Of a DNA stretch of 64,000 bases, positions 53,997-63,254 are shown one piece after another. Under the pieces are notes generated by a model, which saw only the letters and a program-made list of their open reading frames with translations, was not told the DNA's origin and did not search any database. Source of the DNA: G942493375 sp942493375 (lineage in GTDB: Bacteria > Armatimonadota > UBA5829); the NCBI GenBank assembly GCA_942493375.1, contig OW818698.1, positions 5,208,001-5,272,000 on the forward strand, written 5' to 3'. Each line of letters starts with the position of its first letter. Within the stretch, counting starts at the first letter, position 1. A program made the translations under genes and the position numbers.

Positions 53997-55895
53997 ATGA
54001 ATCAATTATTCCCGAACAAATTCAAAATGCTCCCCCTCGGATCCGTAAAGCCAACTGGCTGGCTGAAACAGCAACTGCAGATTCAAGCTGATGGTTTAAG
54101 CGGGCATTTGGATGAGTTTTGGCCGGATATTATGGACAGTGCATGGTTTGGTGGAAAGGCTGAGGGGTGGGAGAGGGCGCCTTATTGGTTGGATGGATTG
54201 ATTCCGCTTGCCTGGACTCTGGATGATGATAACCTAAAAGCTAAAGCTAAGAAATATGTGGATTTTATTGTTGCACACCAGAAAGAGGATGGCTGGCTGG
54301 GGCCTGGTGCTGTTGATGGAAAGAACCTGAAGCCTGATGATAACTACGATATCTGGGCGCTGTTTCTGGCGAACAAAATGCTCTGTCAGTATCACGAAGC
54401 TACCGGTGATCCAAGCGTGCTGGAGGCCGTTAAGAAGTGCTTGAAGATGTGTGCAGTGCATATGGACAAGCAGCCGTTGTTTGGCTGGGGGATGATGCGC
54501 TGGTTTGAAGCTTTGATTTCCATTTATTATGTTTATGAACAGACCGGTGAAGAGTGGCTGTTGGATCTTGCTGCCAAACATAGAGAGCAGGGATTCGACT
54601 GGGCAGCGTTCTTTGAAACAGAAGACATCACGACCCCGACTCCGCGCCGTGGGATGTGGAGATGGGACAAGCACGTAGTGAACCTTGCAATGGCACTGAA
54701 GACTTATCCCCTGTATTCCAGGATAAATGACTGCGAAACAGACAGAGCGCAGGCAGCAAAGATGATTGAGTTGCTGGACAGATACCACGGTCAGGTTACG
54801 GGGGTATTTACAGGTGATGAATGTATATCCGGCAAGAATCCTGTCCAGGGAACAGAGCTTTGTGCAGTGGCAGAGTATATGTATTCTCTGGAGCATCTGC
54901 TGGCTGTCCTGGGTGATCCATCCTTTGGTGACAGGCTCGAAAGAATAGCCTTCAACGCCTGGCCTGCTACGTTCAGCCCGGATATGTGGGGACATCAATA
55001 TGATCAGCAGGTTAACCAGGTCCAGTGCACTATCAATCCTGAGTTTATGTGGTCTAACAATGGAGCCGATGCAAATCTCTATGGTTTGGAGCCCAACTAT
55101 GGCTGCTGCACATCCAACATGCACCAAGGCTGGCCGAAATTTGCAGCCAACCTTTGGATGAAGACCGACGATGACGGCCTGGCAGCTGTTGCCTATGCTC
55201 CCAGCAAAGTCAGTATTGAGATCAACGGTGTTCCGGTGACTGTTAGTCTTGAAACTGACTATCCGTTCAGCGACGTCCTTGGGTTCACAGTGAAGGCAGC
55301 ATCCCCGGTCAGATTTCCCCTTGTGCTACGTATACCGGAATGGACTAATGGGGTTTCACTCTCTATTGATGGAGAAAGTGCAGTCAACCCTATAGCAGGC
55401 ACGTTCCATACAATCGACCGTGTCTGGGAGGATGAATGCACTGTAACCTTGAAACTCCCAATGCATGTTAGAACCCAACGCCGATATAACAATGCTATTA
55501 CAGTAGAACGCGGTCCTCTGGTCTATTCGCTGAAGATCGGAGAGGATTGGACTCAGGTCAACCAGCAGCAACCGAACCGTGAGAAACCCCACGCCGACTA
55601 CGAAGTCTACCCGACTACTACGTGGAATTACGCGTTAGTGATAGACGAATCTGACCCTGAATCGAGCATGTCATTCGAGGAGCACAAAGTCGGCAACTGC
55701 CCGTTTTCACCCGATGGCGCTCCAATAACCGCAAAGATCAAAGGTAAAAAGCTCCCAGACTGGCAGATTCAAAATGGCTGGGCAGGCGAGACTCCGTTGA
55801 GCCCGGTGACATCCGATGAACCTGAGGAGGACTTAACCCTGATCCCCTACGGTTGCACAAACATCAGAATAACTGAATTCCCGCATATTGGGTGA
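53997..55895 (+). CDS. GH127 (DUF1680) glycosidase, beta-L-arabinofuranosidase-like
   Basis: 632 residues, no signal peptide, so probably cytosolic. An (alpha/alpha)6 barrel (about 10-390) carries the cysteine-glycosidase site: E275 in FTGDE matches the acid/base, E287 and C289 in GTELC and C370-C371 in YGCCTSN match the zinc ligands, and C370 the nucleophile, by comparison with Bifidobacterium HypBA1. C-terminal beta-sandwiches follow (LRIPEWTNGVSLSIDG, ITVERGPLVYSLKI). The known reaction is release of beta-L-arabinofuranose from arabinosides of plant glycoproteins or pectin; other specificities exist in GH127/146. The site is complete, so activity is likely. It lies between a dispersed repeat and a convergent gene. 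Confidence 0.92.
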   Translation: MNQLFPNKFKMLPLGSVKPTGWLKQQLQIQADGLSGHLDEFWPDIMDSAWFGGKAEGWERAPYWLDGLIPLAWTLDDDNLKAKAKKYVDFIVAHQKEDGWLGPGAVDGKNLKPDDNYDIWALFLANKMLCQYHEATGDPSVLEAVKKCLKMCAVHMDKQPLFGWGMMRWFEALISIYYVYEQTGEEWLLDLAAKHREQGFDWAAFFETEDITTPTPRRGMWRWDKHVVNLAMALKTYPLYSRINDCETDRAQAAKMIELLDRYHGQVTGVFTGDECISGKNPVQGTELCAVAEYMYSLEHLLAVLGDPSFGDRLERIAFNAWPATFSPDMWGHQYDQQVNQVQCTINPEFMWSNNGADANLYGLEPNYGCCTSNMHQGWPKFAANLWMKTDDDGLAAVAYAPSKVSIEINGVPVTVSLETDYPFSDVLGFTVKAASPVRFPLVLRIPEWTNGVSLSIDGESAVNPIAGTFHTIDRVWEDECTVTLKLPMHVRTQRRYNNAITVERGPLVYSLKIGEDWTQVNQQQPNREKPHADYEVYPTTTWNYALVIDESDPESSMSFEEHKVGNCPFSPDGAPITAKIKGKKLPDWQIQNGWAGETPLSPVTSDEPEEDLTLIPYGCTNIRITEFPHIG

Positions 55896-55943
55896 AGTAG
55901 ACTGGAACTGTCATTCTGAACGCAGTTAATAATCTGCTTTCAC

Positions 55944-55984
55944 AACTACTACGCTTCGGTTTGGATATCCGAAGTGTAGTAGTT
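55944..55984. terminator. 16-bp hairpin between convergent genes
   Basis: AACTACTACGCTTCGG and CCGAAGTGTAGTAGTT pair over 16 positions with one G-T pair around a 9-base loop. It overlaps the TAA stop of the minus-strand gene at 55983 and suits a two-way terminator. Just upstream, GTCATTCTGAACGCAG is a degraded fragment of the CHPERSEG-type repeat. Confidence 0.6.
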
Positions 55985-56393
55985 ACCAAAAAGCATAAGG
56001 TCTTTTCAAATGAGCAGATTCTTTACAACCATATTTTACAAGTAGATTGTGGCAGGCTTTATACTTCATTTTTGTGTAAACGCGGTCGGTCTTGGTGTCA
56101 ATGATAAAATATCCACTAACATTTCCACCAAGGCTTTCTCCCACATACCCAATAATCAGGTTGTCGTGTACCTCGTAGTAATCTACGGGAGCTGGAATAA
56201 CCCCCTCCCGAGTATCAGAACGGCAGATATCATGAACACTGCCATATACTCGTACGAGTAAGTATTTGTTGCTCAACACCTTTGACTGATCGTGATTCAT
56301 TCCCAATATAATAGCTGCAATCGATACAAGAGAAACAAATACCAGAAGCATTAACGTGCCAATAAAAACCCAAACGATTTTCTTTAGTTTCAC
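55983..56393 (-). CDS. Small single-span membrane protein, function unknown
   Basis: 136 residues from GTG 56393, with GGAGGT nine bases upstream. One N-terminal membrane segment (about 6-32) and a soluble domain with VDYYEVHDNLIIGYVGESLG and YFIIDTKTDRVYT, which reads like a small beta domain of an anchored protein. I recognise no family. It stands alone, convergent with GH127. Confidence 0.65.
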   Translation of the reverse strand: MKLKKIVWVFIGTLMLLVFVSLVSIAAIILGMNHDQSKVLSNKYLLVRVYGSVHDICRSDTREGVIPAPVDYYEVHDNLIIGYVGESLGGNVSGYFIIDTKTDRVYTKMKYKACHNLLVKYGCKESAHLKRPYAFW

Positions 56394-56515
56394 AGCATGG
56401 CTACCTCCAGCAGATGGAATACCACTTTAGCAATTTTTACTGCAAAAACTTATTTCACTATTTACGCAGCACGAACAGAAGCATATGAAACACAAATACA
56501 TATGTTGAGCTAAGA

Positions 56516-57598
56516 TTATATCAATTTCTCAATCGCCAGGTCTATGTCTGCTGGTTTGATTGCGCGCATGCAGTCTACGTTTTCACAGGTAGGGTGTCTC
56601 AGGCACGGGCTGCAGTCGAAGTCTTTGGATATCCATATAAAGTTGTCCCGTTTCAGGAAACATCTCCATACGCTGGCACCGAACAGGCCGATGGATGGTC
56701 TGTTTAGAGCTACAGACATATGCAGTAGACCGGTGTCTACCCCCACGACCACATCACACCGCTCCATTAAAGCGCCAGCTTCCTTTAGTGTTGTCTGGCC
56801 GGCAGCAATAACAGGTTTGTGTGTAGAACCATCAGATATATTTTGAGCCATTTTGATATCAGCTTTGGAACCGAATATCAATGGTGTGGCGCCATATTTG
56901 GTAGCAACAACATCAGCAAGTGCAGACCAGCTTTCAACTGTCCAATGCTTGTTGACCCACGTAGTTGCCGGAAGGAATCCTATGACCTTATTGTGGGTTA
57001 TATTATTATCGTTGAAAAACTTTGTGGCAAATGTCCGGTCGGTATCCATGATCGGCATATGCATATCCATATCCGTGGACTCTACCCCCAACGGTTTCAA
57101 CAAATCCAGATTCCGCTGCTGCGCAACCAGCAGGTCGGTTCCAGGATCATATCTTTCTGTGTAAAACAGGTGGGCTTTCTCCCCGGCATCTGAGAACCCG
57201 ATTCGACGGGATGCTCCTGAGGCTACGGACACCAACGCACTTCTCATAAGTCCCTGCATATCCAGGCAGACATCAAAATGCTTTTCGCGCATTTTGGATT
57301 TGAGTTTCACAAAACCGGTCAGGTTACGGATGGGGTTATCCCAGCGACCACTCGTTTTGACTCTGTCCCATACTATGACTTCATCCAGATAGGGATTACC
57401 AATGATAACTTCAGCTGATTTACGCTCAACGACCCAGGCAATATAGCTGTTGGGGAACGCTGTACGCACTGCTTTTGCTGCAGGAGTAGCCATCAGAACA
57501 TCCCCAATCGCACTGAGCTTAACGATCAGTATCCGCTTTGGCGCATCATTCGAAACTCCATTGTGATTGTTCTCGAGTTCCTCTATAGTCTGAGTCAT
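56516..57598 (-). CDS. Glycosyltransferase family 9 (heptosyltransferase-like)
   Basis: 360 residues from ATG 57598, where AGGAG lies nine bases upstream and the ATG shares a base with the stop of the previous gene (TAATG). The frame to 57649 is rejected. Two GT-B domains: RILIVKLSAIGDVLMATPAAKAVR at the N terminus, DVCLDMQGLMRSAL, and the nucleotide-sugar site GVDTGLLHMSVALNRPSIGLFG, all typical of the WaaC/WaaF/RfaQ group that adds heptose or related sugars to the LPS core. A Cys-rich end (CSPCLRHPTCENVDCMRAI) is usual. It is third in the lpxK-acyltransferase-GT9 cassette. Confidence 0.9.
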   Translation of the reverse strand: MTQTIEELENNHNGVSNDAPKRILIVKLSAIGDVLMATPAAKAVRTAFPNSYIAWVVERKSAEVIIGNPYLDEVIVWDRVKTSGRWDNPIRNLTGFVKLKSKMREKHFDVCLDMQGLMRSALVSVASGASRRIGFSDAGEKAHLFYTERYDPGTDLLVAQQRNLDLLKPLGVESTDMDMHMPIMDTDRTFATKFFNDNNITHNKVIGFLPATTWVNKHWTVESWSALADVVATKYGATPLIFGSKADIKMAQNISDGSTHKPVIAAGQTTLKEAGALMERCDVVVGVDTGLLHMSVALNRPSIGLFGASVWRCFLKRDNFIWISKDFDCSPCLRHPTCENVDCMRAIKPADIDLAIEKLI

Positions 57599-58461
57599 TA
57601 GGTCTTGCTCCTGGTTTTTGTCTTCCATCGGTCGTGCAGCCATAACCACTGGCTTGGATTTAATCGAATACCATCCTCAAGCGCGTGCATCACCAATTGT
57701 GTAAGGTTTTTAACATCCGTTTCCTGTTCTCCTGTCGGAGTATATTGAATGCTGGGGTATGCTGTCAGTCTGTATTTGTCATCGCCGATTTTCTCGCAGA
57801 AAGCCGGAACAATCGGCGCGCCAGATTTAAGTGATAAAACTGCAGGACCGATAGCAGTGAGTGCAGTACGACCGAAGAACTCTACTTCGATGCCGTCGTA
57901 ATCGTTCTGATCGGGCAATATCCCCAGGACTTCATTGTTCTTTAATTTGCGGAAAGCTCCGATGATCGGCTGGTCCTTGTCGAAAACTCCATATCCACCG
58001 CTCTCCCTCACTTTGGTAGCTATTCCAGTCATTCCAGGATCGTCACTGTCCCGGGCAATTACATTCACCGCACATCCGTGCCTGACCAGTTTGCGGCCCA
58101 GCATCTCCCAGTTACCAAAATGAGCTGTGATAACTATGCAGCCTTTACCACCGGCAAGGGCATTATCAACGTTCTCAAGTCCCACGCCCTCGACCATTTT
58201 ATCGATAGCTTCCGGTTTCATAGAAACTACTCGGAAAAATTGATAGGCCTCGCTGGTGAAATGTATGAATACCTGGCGGGTGAGTCTGTCTCTCTCTTCA
58301 GGAGTATATGTATCCCCGAATACCTGGAGCAACTGGCGTTTTACAAGCTCGCGGTATCTGCGCGATAGCCTGTAAAACAGCATTCCCATCATAGTTCCAT
58401 AGAAGCGGACTGATTTAGGGCCAATGAGTTTTGAGGTGGTAATTAGCCACCAGAAGACCAT
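57598..58461 (-). CDS. LpxL/HtrB-family lipid A acyltransferase
   Basis: 287 residues from ATG 58461, which follows the lpxK stop by one base (TAGGATG). The frame also reaches a TTG at 58545 inside lpxK; the shorter start is preferred because it suits the cassette's tight spacing, but the basic extension KKRLIKLLGR could be real. The catalytic HFGNWE (H-x4-E) and the block NEVLGILPDQN are visible, with a membrane-facing N terminus (MVFWWLITTSKLIGPK). The enzyme adds a secondary acyl chain to lipid A or its precursor at the inner membrane. Confidence 0.9.
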   Translation of the reverse strand: MVFWWLITTSKLIGPKSVRFYGTMMGMLFYRLSRRYRELVKRQLLQVFGDTYTPEERDRLTRQVFIHFTSEAYQFFRVVSMKPEAIDKMVEGVGLENVDNALAGGKGCIVITAHFGNWEMLGRKLVRHGCAVNVIARDSDDPGMTGIATKVRESGGYGVFDKDQPIIGAFRKLKNNEVLGILPDQNDYDGIEVEFFGRTALTAIGPAVLSLKSGAPIVPAFCEKIGDDKYRLTAYPSIQYTPTGEQETDVKNLTQLVMHALEDGIRLNPSQWLWLHDRWKTKTRSKT

Positions 58462-58462
58462 C

Positions 58463-59635
58463 CTACCCAGCAGTTTGATCAGGCGTTTCTTCGTTGGGAG
58501 TTGCTTTATGCGCTGTGTTGATGCAGTTGGTGATGTGCTCCTCAAAGCGGGCTGTTTCCTCTACTTCCATTTCAATTTCAAGCACGAACAGGTCATCCGG
58601 CATTTCATTTATCTTGAATCGCGAGGCATCCTTATGTGTTGTAATCAATAATTCGGCCTCGGAGGATGTTTTTTCAGTTATGATCTTTTCAATATCCTGC
58701 TTTGTGTATTTTCTGTGGTCTCGAAACACTATGAACACTAGAACCTTCGCTCCGAAATCGTTTATCATGCGTTCAAAAGACTCGGGGCTGCCAATCCCGC
58801 AGAATGCTACTACTTTACGTCCTCTGATCCAGTCTACTCCAAAAGTCTCCCCAGTCTTAGTGTTAACTAATCCGGATGGGATCTTGGAGCAGGCAAATAC
58901 CGGTATCTGCGGAGCTAATGTAGAGAGAGTATTTATAAGATTGGTGCGAGTGTCCTTCGATAGTTCGGCAGCGCCATTTAGCAGTATTGCTCCTGCTCTG
59001 TTCAAGCCTCGTTTAGGTTCCCTTAGATCACCAGCGGGCATAACCATTCCACTTCCGAAAGGTCTCTCCGCGTTCATAACGACTAGTTCCATGTCCCTGT
59101 GAAGCTGCCAGTACTGCATTCCATCGTCCAAAACTATCACGCTGGGATTGAACATTTCACAGGCCTGTTTACCACTGTGCCTGCGGTCTTTTCCTGTAAT
59201 AACAGGAACTCCCGGCAAGCTGCGGGCGAGTTCCATTGGCTCATCCCCACATCTTTTGCTGTTGCATAAAATATCTGCGCCATTACTGACTACAACACCA
59301 TGTCTGGATGTTCCACCGTGACCCCGTGAAAGTACTACGGGACGATGGCCTGCCTTCTGCAGCATCCGGCAGACAGTAATGACGACAGGTGTTTTACCGG
59401 TCCCGCCGAATGTCAGGTTGCCAATGCTTATGACGGGAACAGGCAGCTGTGATTGCTTGCGCCGACCCGTTTTGTATAGCCACAGATATATTCTGAGGCA
59501 GGCGCAATACAACATAGATAACGGCCAGAGCAACACGCGGATCAGCTTCGCGCCAAATCGGCGGTCTACTCCGGTTACCACTCTTTCCAGGTAGCAAGCA
59601 GCCTTAGTAAGTATGTTTGATAAACGGGAACGCAA
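58463..59635 (-). CDS. lpxK: Tetraacyldisaccharide 4'-kinase
   Basis: Phosphorylates the 4' position of the lipid A disaccharide. The Walker A motif is GNLTFGGTGKTP, followed by GDEPMELAR, DDGMQYWQLHRDMELVV, MPAGDLREP and FRDHRKYT, all LpxK signatures. A membrane-associated helix (LLWPLSMLYCACLRIYLWLY) precedes the P-loop. The start is uncertain: the frame opens at GTG 59725, but an extended -10 promoter at 59703-59713 lies inside that stretch, so TTG 59635 (used here) or GTG 59581, nearer the usual family length, is more likely; none has a strong ribosome site. The next gene starts one base after its stop. Confidence 0.92.
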   Translation of the reverse strand: MRSRLSNILTKAACYLERVVTGVDRRFGAKLIRVLLWPLSMLYCACLRIYLWLYKTGRRKQSQLPVPVISIGNLTFGGTGKTPVVITVCRMLQKAGHRPVVLSRGHGGTSRHGVVVSNGADILCNSKRCGDEPMELARSLPGVPVITGKDRRHSGKQACEMFNPSVIVLDDGMQYWQLHRDMELVVMNAERPFGSGMVMPAGDLREPKRGLNRAGAILLNGAAELSKDTRTNLINTLSTLAPQIPVFACSKIPSGLVNTKTGETFGVDWIRGRKVVAFCGIGSPESFERMINDFGAKVLVFIVFRDHRKYTKQDIEKIITEKTSSEAELLITTHKDASRFKINEMPDDLFVLEIEMEVEETARFEEHITNCINTAHKATPNEETPDQTAG

Positions 59636-59702
59636 TAGTCGTCCGTGCCCTTCAGGTATAAACTCATCGCCGAAGTGCTCTCCGGCTACAATAATCGCTA
59701 CT

Positions 59703-59713
59703 ATTATACCATG
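59703..59713 (-). promoter_or_regulatory. Extended -10 promoter for lpxK
   Basis: CATGGTATAAT on the minus strand (TGN plus perfect TATAAT), identical over 11 bases to the element at 43564-43574. The predicted start is near 59696. The -35 is poor. Confidence 0.5.
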
Positions 59714-59787
59714 TAGGCAGATCACGGGTTGTGAAAGCAGTTTACTGGCAGGCGATCCAGACTTGTGTTATTGCGACACATCAGCGT

Positions 59788-59816
59788 TTGCACGCTTTGC
59801 ATCTTGCTGTTATACT
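59788..59816 (+). promoter_or_regulatory. Promoter for the 59891-60205 gene
   Basis: TTGCAC (59788-59793), an exact 17-base spacer and TATACT (59811-59816), about 75 bases before the ATG. It is divergent from the lpxK promoter. Confidence 0.55.
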
Positions 59817-59890
59817 TCAAAAAATGGAATGCGCATGGATTTTCATTTTCCAACATCCAAACTCTAACTTCAAATGAATGAGGTGCTAAT

Positions 59891-60205
59891 ATGGACTATG
59901 TATATGCGATAGTGGGATTTGTGGTGCTTACTGTTATTTTTACTCTGTATAGTTTGAAGCAGCGCAATTCATCATGGCAAGGTTCTGTTACAAAACTCCG
60001 GACCTACTCGGTTGACCGCAACAAATCAGATGATGGTCCATCCGATTACGAGGACTATATTACACTTTACTACAAAACAGACTCCGGAAGAAAAGGTAAA
60101 TTTGATTTTCCTCAGAGAGGATTTGACGAGATATATCCCGGATTGAAGGTTGGAGACCGTCTGGTGAAGAATAAAGGAGAGTACTATCCGAAAATAGTCT
60201 CTTGA
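59891..60205 (+). CDS. Small membrane-anchored protein, function unknown
   Basis: 104 residues. One N-terminal membrane segment (about 4-22) and a soluble domain with YITLYYKTDSGRKGKFDFP, GLKVGDRLVKNKGEYYPKI, a small beta-barrel pattern. GAGGT lies seven bases before the ATG. A good promoter is upstream. The next gene starts 25 bases later, so they may be co-transcribed, but nothing links their functions. Family not recognised. Confidence 0.75.
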   Translation: MDYVYAIVGFVVLTVIFTLYSLKQRNSSWQGSVTKLRTYSVDRNKSDDGPSDYEDYITLYYKTDSGRKGKFDFPQRGFDEIYPGLKVGDRLVKNKGEYYPKIVS

Positions 60206-60230
60206 ATAATAGTTTGAAGAGGGAGTTTAT

Positions 60231-63218
60231 ATGCATAATAGATATTGGATGTCAGTAAATCATTTACCTATGATTTATATAGCAATCCTGTTGTTAATTA
60301 CCTTGTCGGGAGGAGTGTCAGCTATTCCTGTGAAAATGACCGGCTGGAACGTTCTACCGGATGCATCAAAAGGCCAGGTAATACAGTCCGGTGGGAAGAC
60401 AATCTTCAGAGTAACCGGAACCGGCAGCGATGACCAGCGTTGGGCTAGTCCCGCTCTAAAATTGAAGCCTGGTGGAGAATACCTGCTTCGTTTTACTTCC
60501 AAGAGCACTGCTCAGGGCGGTAACCTGCCTTGTGGTCTCGCTGGCGTGAACAGGGATTTTGCTCCAACTCTGGAACCATCCATCAACTCTTTTGTCTTCA
60601 GGCTTCCTACCGATATCGACAAAGGTTCCATATCTCTGGGACAGTATTGGGTGAATGGAACAGTCGACTATTCAGATATTTCAGTGGTTCCAGTACAGGC
60701 GATAAACAGCAAGTATGATAAGATTACGCTTGGGGACGGAGAGTTAGTCGATAATGGTCAGTATCTGGACATCCACAATTATGGCTGGCAGGGATCGACT
60801 ATCCACCGCACACTCTACCAGTTTTCAGGTGCTCCATCAAGTAATTTTAACTCTAACCGCTGGGTAATCGGCCCTGACTCGAAAGTAGTATATCTATATG
60901 ATATGCCTTTCCAGATGACATATGGTCAGGTGAGGATCAACTGCAACTATCACACAGCTGGTAAAGTGCAGGTCAGTGTGAGTGTTGATGGGGTCAACTA
61001 TACAAAGATTGGTGAGTTTTCCTCGGTAGCTTCAGGTGAATTCAATATACCGGCAGATGTGTTCCCGACAAAAAAACTCTATGTAATGATATCAGCCGGA
61101 TCACCAGATGCAAGCTTGCAGGTGGATACCTATCAGTTTGGCGCTAAGACCGACTACCAGGGACCTCCCCTGAATGGACGGACGCTTATTGTAGAGGAAC
61201 CGACAAAGAATGCTGGTCTGGATGTCGCATGGGTTCAGAATGCTGACGGGTTGAGAGTAACCTGGACAAATAAGACTGCATCAAAACTCAAAGCTTCTGT
61301 AATTACGGGTATGGACGGTGTCTCTGGCAAGCCCAAGCGCATTCTTATCCCTGCAAATGGCAGCAGAGTATCGAAGATAGCAATCAGCAGGAAACTGGGA
61401 ACTCATGTCCTGTCTGTAAAGCTGGCATCAGGAGAAGACCTTCTTTATTCTGGTGCTACTGAGATGGTTACCACGGTGCAGCAGAATGACGACTATGGTT
61501 ATCGGTTGAAGTCCAATGTCAAGGATATGGATGTATGGTGGTGTGAGAGTAACTGGAAAGTTGGACCAACTCGACCAGTACCTGGAAATCTCTCCAAAAA
61601 GCCAGTCAGCCTGTCTGCAGCAAAGGGAGAGTTTGAAGGAGTTCAAGTAATATTGAATCCCAGGCAGTACGGGACAATTATTACTGGAGCTACTTCCTCA
61701 AACCTCACTAGTGGTACGAAATCACTTGATTCCTCCAACATTCAGATTTTTGAAACTGCGACGGTACCGGTTAAGATTCCTACGGACTTCTGGGGTGAAG
61801 TAGGAGATTATCCTGATCCTTTACCCGAACTGGATGGTAAGCTTAATGTCTCACGTGGTCGGAACCAGGGGCTGTGGGTGTCGGTCCGTGTTCCGGAGAA
61901 CACTGAAAGTGGAACCTACAAAGGCAAGATACAGATTAACACCAACAAAGGGGACGTTATTGTCCCGTTTGAAGTAGTAGTATACGATTTTGCTATACCC
62001 AAGTTTGCCACTCTGCGCAGCGCTCTGGGTCTTCCAGCAGACCCAATGAAGACATACAATAAGCTTGTCTACAAAGAACAGGAACTTGCCACCTGGGACA
62101 AATATATGAAGAACTGGGCAGAGCATCGCATCTCTCCATATAGCTTCTTCCCATACGCTCCGATAGGCTTCAGTATCGAAGGTGAACCGGGCAGCCGTAA
62201 AGTCAAGATGGACTGGACTGCTTTCGATAAAGCTGCAGAACAGTTCCTGGATAAATATAACCTGAGCAGTTTCTCAATGCCGATCAACGGATTGGGTGGG
62301 GGAACTTTCTATGACAGACAGACCGGCGAACTGGATGGCTATAAGGCCGGTACTCCTGAATATGAAAAACTGATGGCTGATTATCTGGGCCAGATTCAAA
62401 GTCATTTACAGGAAAAAGGTTGGCTTTCAAAAGCCTATGTTTACTGGTTCGACGAACCTGATGAGAAAGACTATCCGTTCGTAATCGAAGTAATGCAAAG
62501 ACTCAAAAAATACGCTCCCGGTCTGAAAAGATTGCTTACTGAACAGCCGGAAACTCCTTTGTATGGTAATGTGGACATCTGGTGCGGACTTACCAGTGCT
62601 TGGAGCCAGAAAACCATAGATGAGCGCAACGCTGCCGGAGAGGAAGTCTGGTGGTATATCTGCTGTGGTCCCAAAGCCCCGTATGTAGGAGAGTTCATCG
62701 ATCATCCCGGAACTGAGATGAGATTATGGATTTGGCAGACGTGGCAGCACAATGTTAAGGGTATCTTGATCTGGACAACCAACTGGTGGACCAGCAGCAC
62801 AGCTTTCCCGGATTCGTTGCAGAACCCATGGGAAGATGCAATGAGCTATGTGGACGGTTATGGTACACCGAAAGGCGCTAAGCTGCCCTGGGGAAATGGT
62901 GATGGACGGTTCCTGTACCCTCCACGTCGAGATCCGAATACAGCAACAGAAGCATATATGGGCAATCCGATTTCATCTACCCGATGGGAAGCGCTGCGAG
63001 ATGGAATGGAGGATTATGAGTATTTCTATATGCTCAAGAACCTTATTGCTGAGAAGAGTTCAAAGATACCGGCAGACCTGAAAACAAGGGCAGAAAGACT
63101 ACTTATCGTCCCTGAGGCAATATCCAAAGATATGACCAATTTCACAACCGATCCCCGGCTTATGCTGGAGCACAGGGACAAAATCGCCAGGATGATAGAA
63201 CGCCTGAGCAAACTGTAA
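60231..63218 (+). CDS. Exported GH123/DUF4091-like glycosidase
   Basis: 995 residues, signal peptide with hydrophobic core near 15-28. Three N-terminal beta domains (about 35-155, 160-320 and 330-420) are followed by the DUF4091/GH123 module (about 440-990): a beta-sandwich (SLSAAKGEFEGVQVIL) and a TIM barrel. YWFDEPDEKDY holds the adjacent Asp-Glu pair (D741-E742) that GH123 enzymes use in substrate-assisted hydrolysis of N-acetyl-beta-galactosamine. EALRDGMEDYEYFYML is the other DUF4091 landmark. GalNAc removal is the best guess, but DUF4091 proteins vary. GAGGGAG precedes the ATG. Confidence 0.85.
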   Translation: MHNRYWMSVNHLPMIYIAILLLITLSGGVSAIPVKMTGWNVLPDASKGQVIQSGGKTIFRVTGTGSDDQRWASPALKLKPGGEYLLRFTSKSTAQGGNLPCGLAGVNRDFAPTLEPSINSFVFRLPTDIDKGSISLGQYWVNGTVDYSDISVVPVQAINSKYDKITLGDGELVDNGQYLDIHNYGWQGSTIHRTLYQFSGAPSSNFNSNRWVIGPDSKVVYLYDMPFQMTYGQVRINCNYHTAGKVQVSVSVDGVNYTKIGEFSSVASGEFNIPADVFPTKKLYVMISAGSPDASLQVDTYQFGAKTDYQGPPLNGRTLIVEEPTKNAGLDVAWVQNADGLRVTWTNKTASKLKASVITGMDGVSGKPKRILIPANGSRVSKIAISRKLGTHVLSVKLASGEDLLYSGATEMVTTVQQNDDYGYRLKSNVKDMDVWWCESNWKVGPTRPVPGNLSKKPVSLSAAKGEFEGVQVILNPRQYGTIITGATSSNLTSGTKSLDSSNIQIFETATVPVKIPTDFWGEVGDYPDPLPELDGKLNVSRGRNQGLWVSVRVPENTESGTYKGKIQINTNKGDVIVPFEVVVYDFAIPKFATLRSALGLPADPMKTYNKLVYKEQELATWDKYMKNWAEHRISPYSFFPYAPIGFSIEGEPGSRKVKMDWTAFDKAAEQFLDKYNLSSFSMPINGLGGGTFYDRQTGELDGYKAGTPEYEKLMADYLGQIQSHLQEKGWLSKAYVYWFDEPDEKDYPFVIEVMQRLKKYAPGLKRLLTEQPETPLYGNVDIWCGLTSAWSQKTIDERNAAGEEVWWYICCGPKAPYVGEFIDHPGTEMRLWIWQTWQHNVKGILIWTTNWWTSSTAFPDSLQNPWEDAMSYVDGYGTPKGAKLPWGNGDGRFLYPPRRDPNTATEAYMGNPISSTRWEALRDGMEDYEYFYMLKNLIAEKSSKIPADLKTRAERLLIVPEAISKDMTNFTTDPRLMLEHRDKIARMIERLSKL

Positions 63219-63254
63219 ATTCAATAATAATCAATCATAAAAAAAGGTGAAAGT

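Noticed and set aside
54234..55127. A 297-residue minus-strand ORF inside the GH127 gene
   Set aside because: The plus strand encodes the complete GH127 active site; the antisense frame is low complexity and unlike any family.
53997..55895. Possible loss of the zinc-binding residues in GH127
   Set aside because: My first alignment used C344. Using GTELC (E287, C289) and CC at 370-371 restores all known ligands, so the site is complete.
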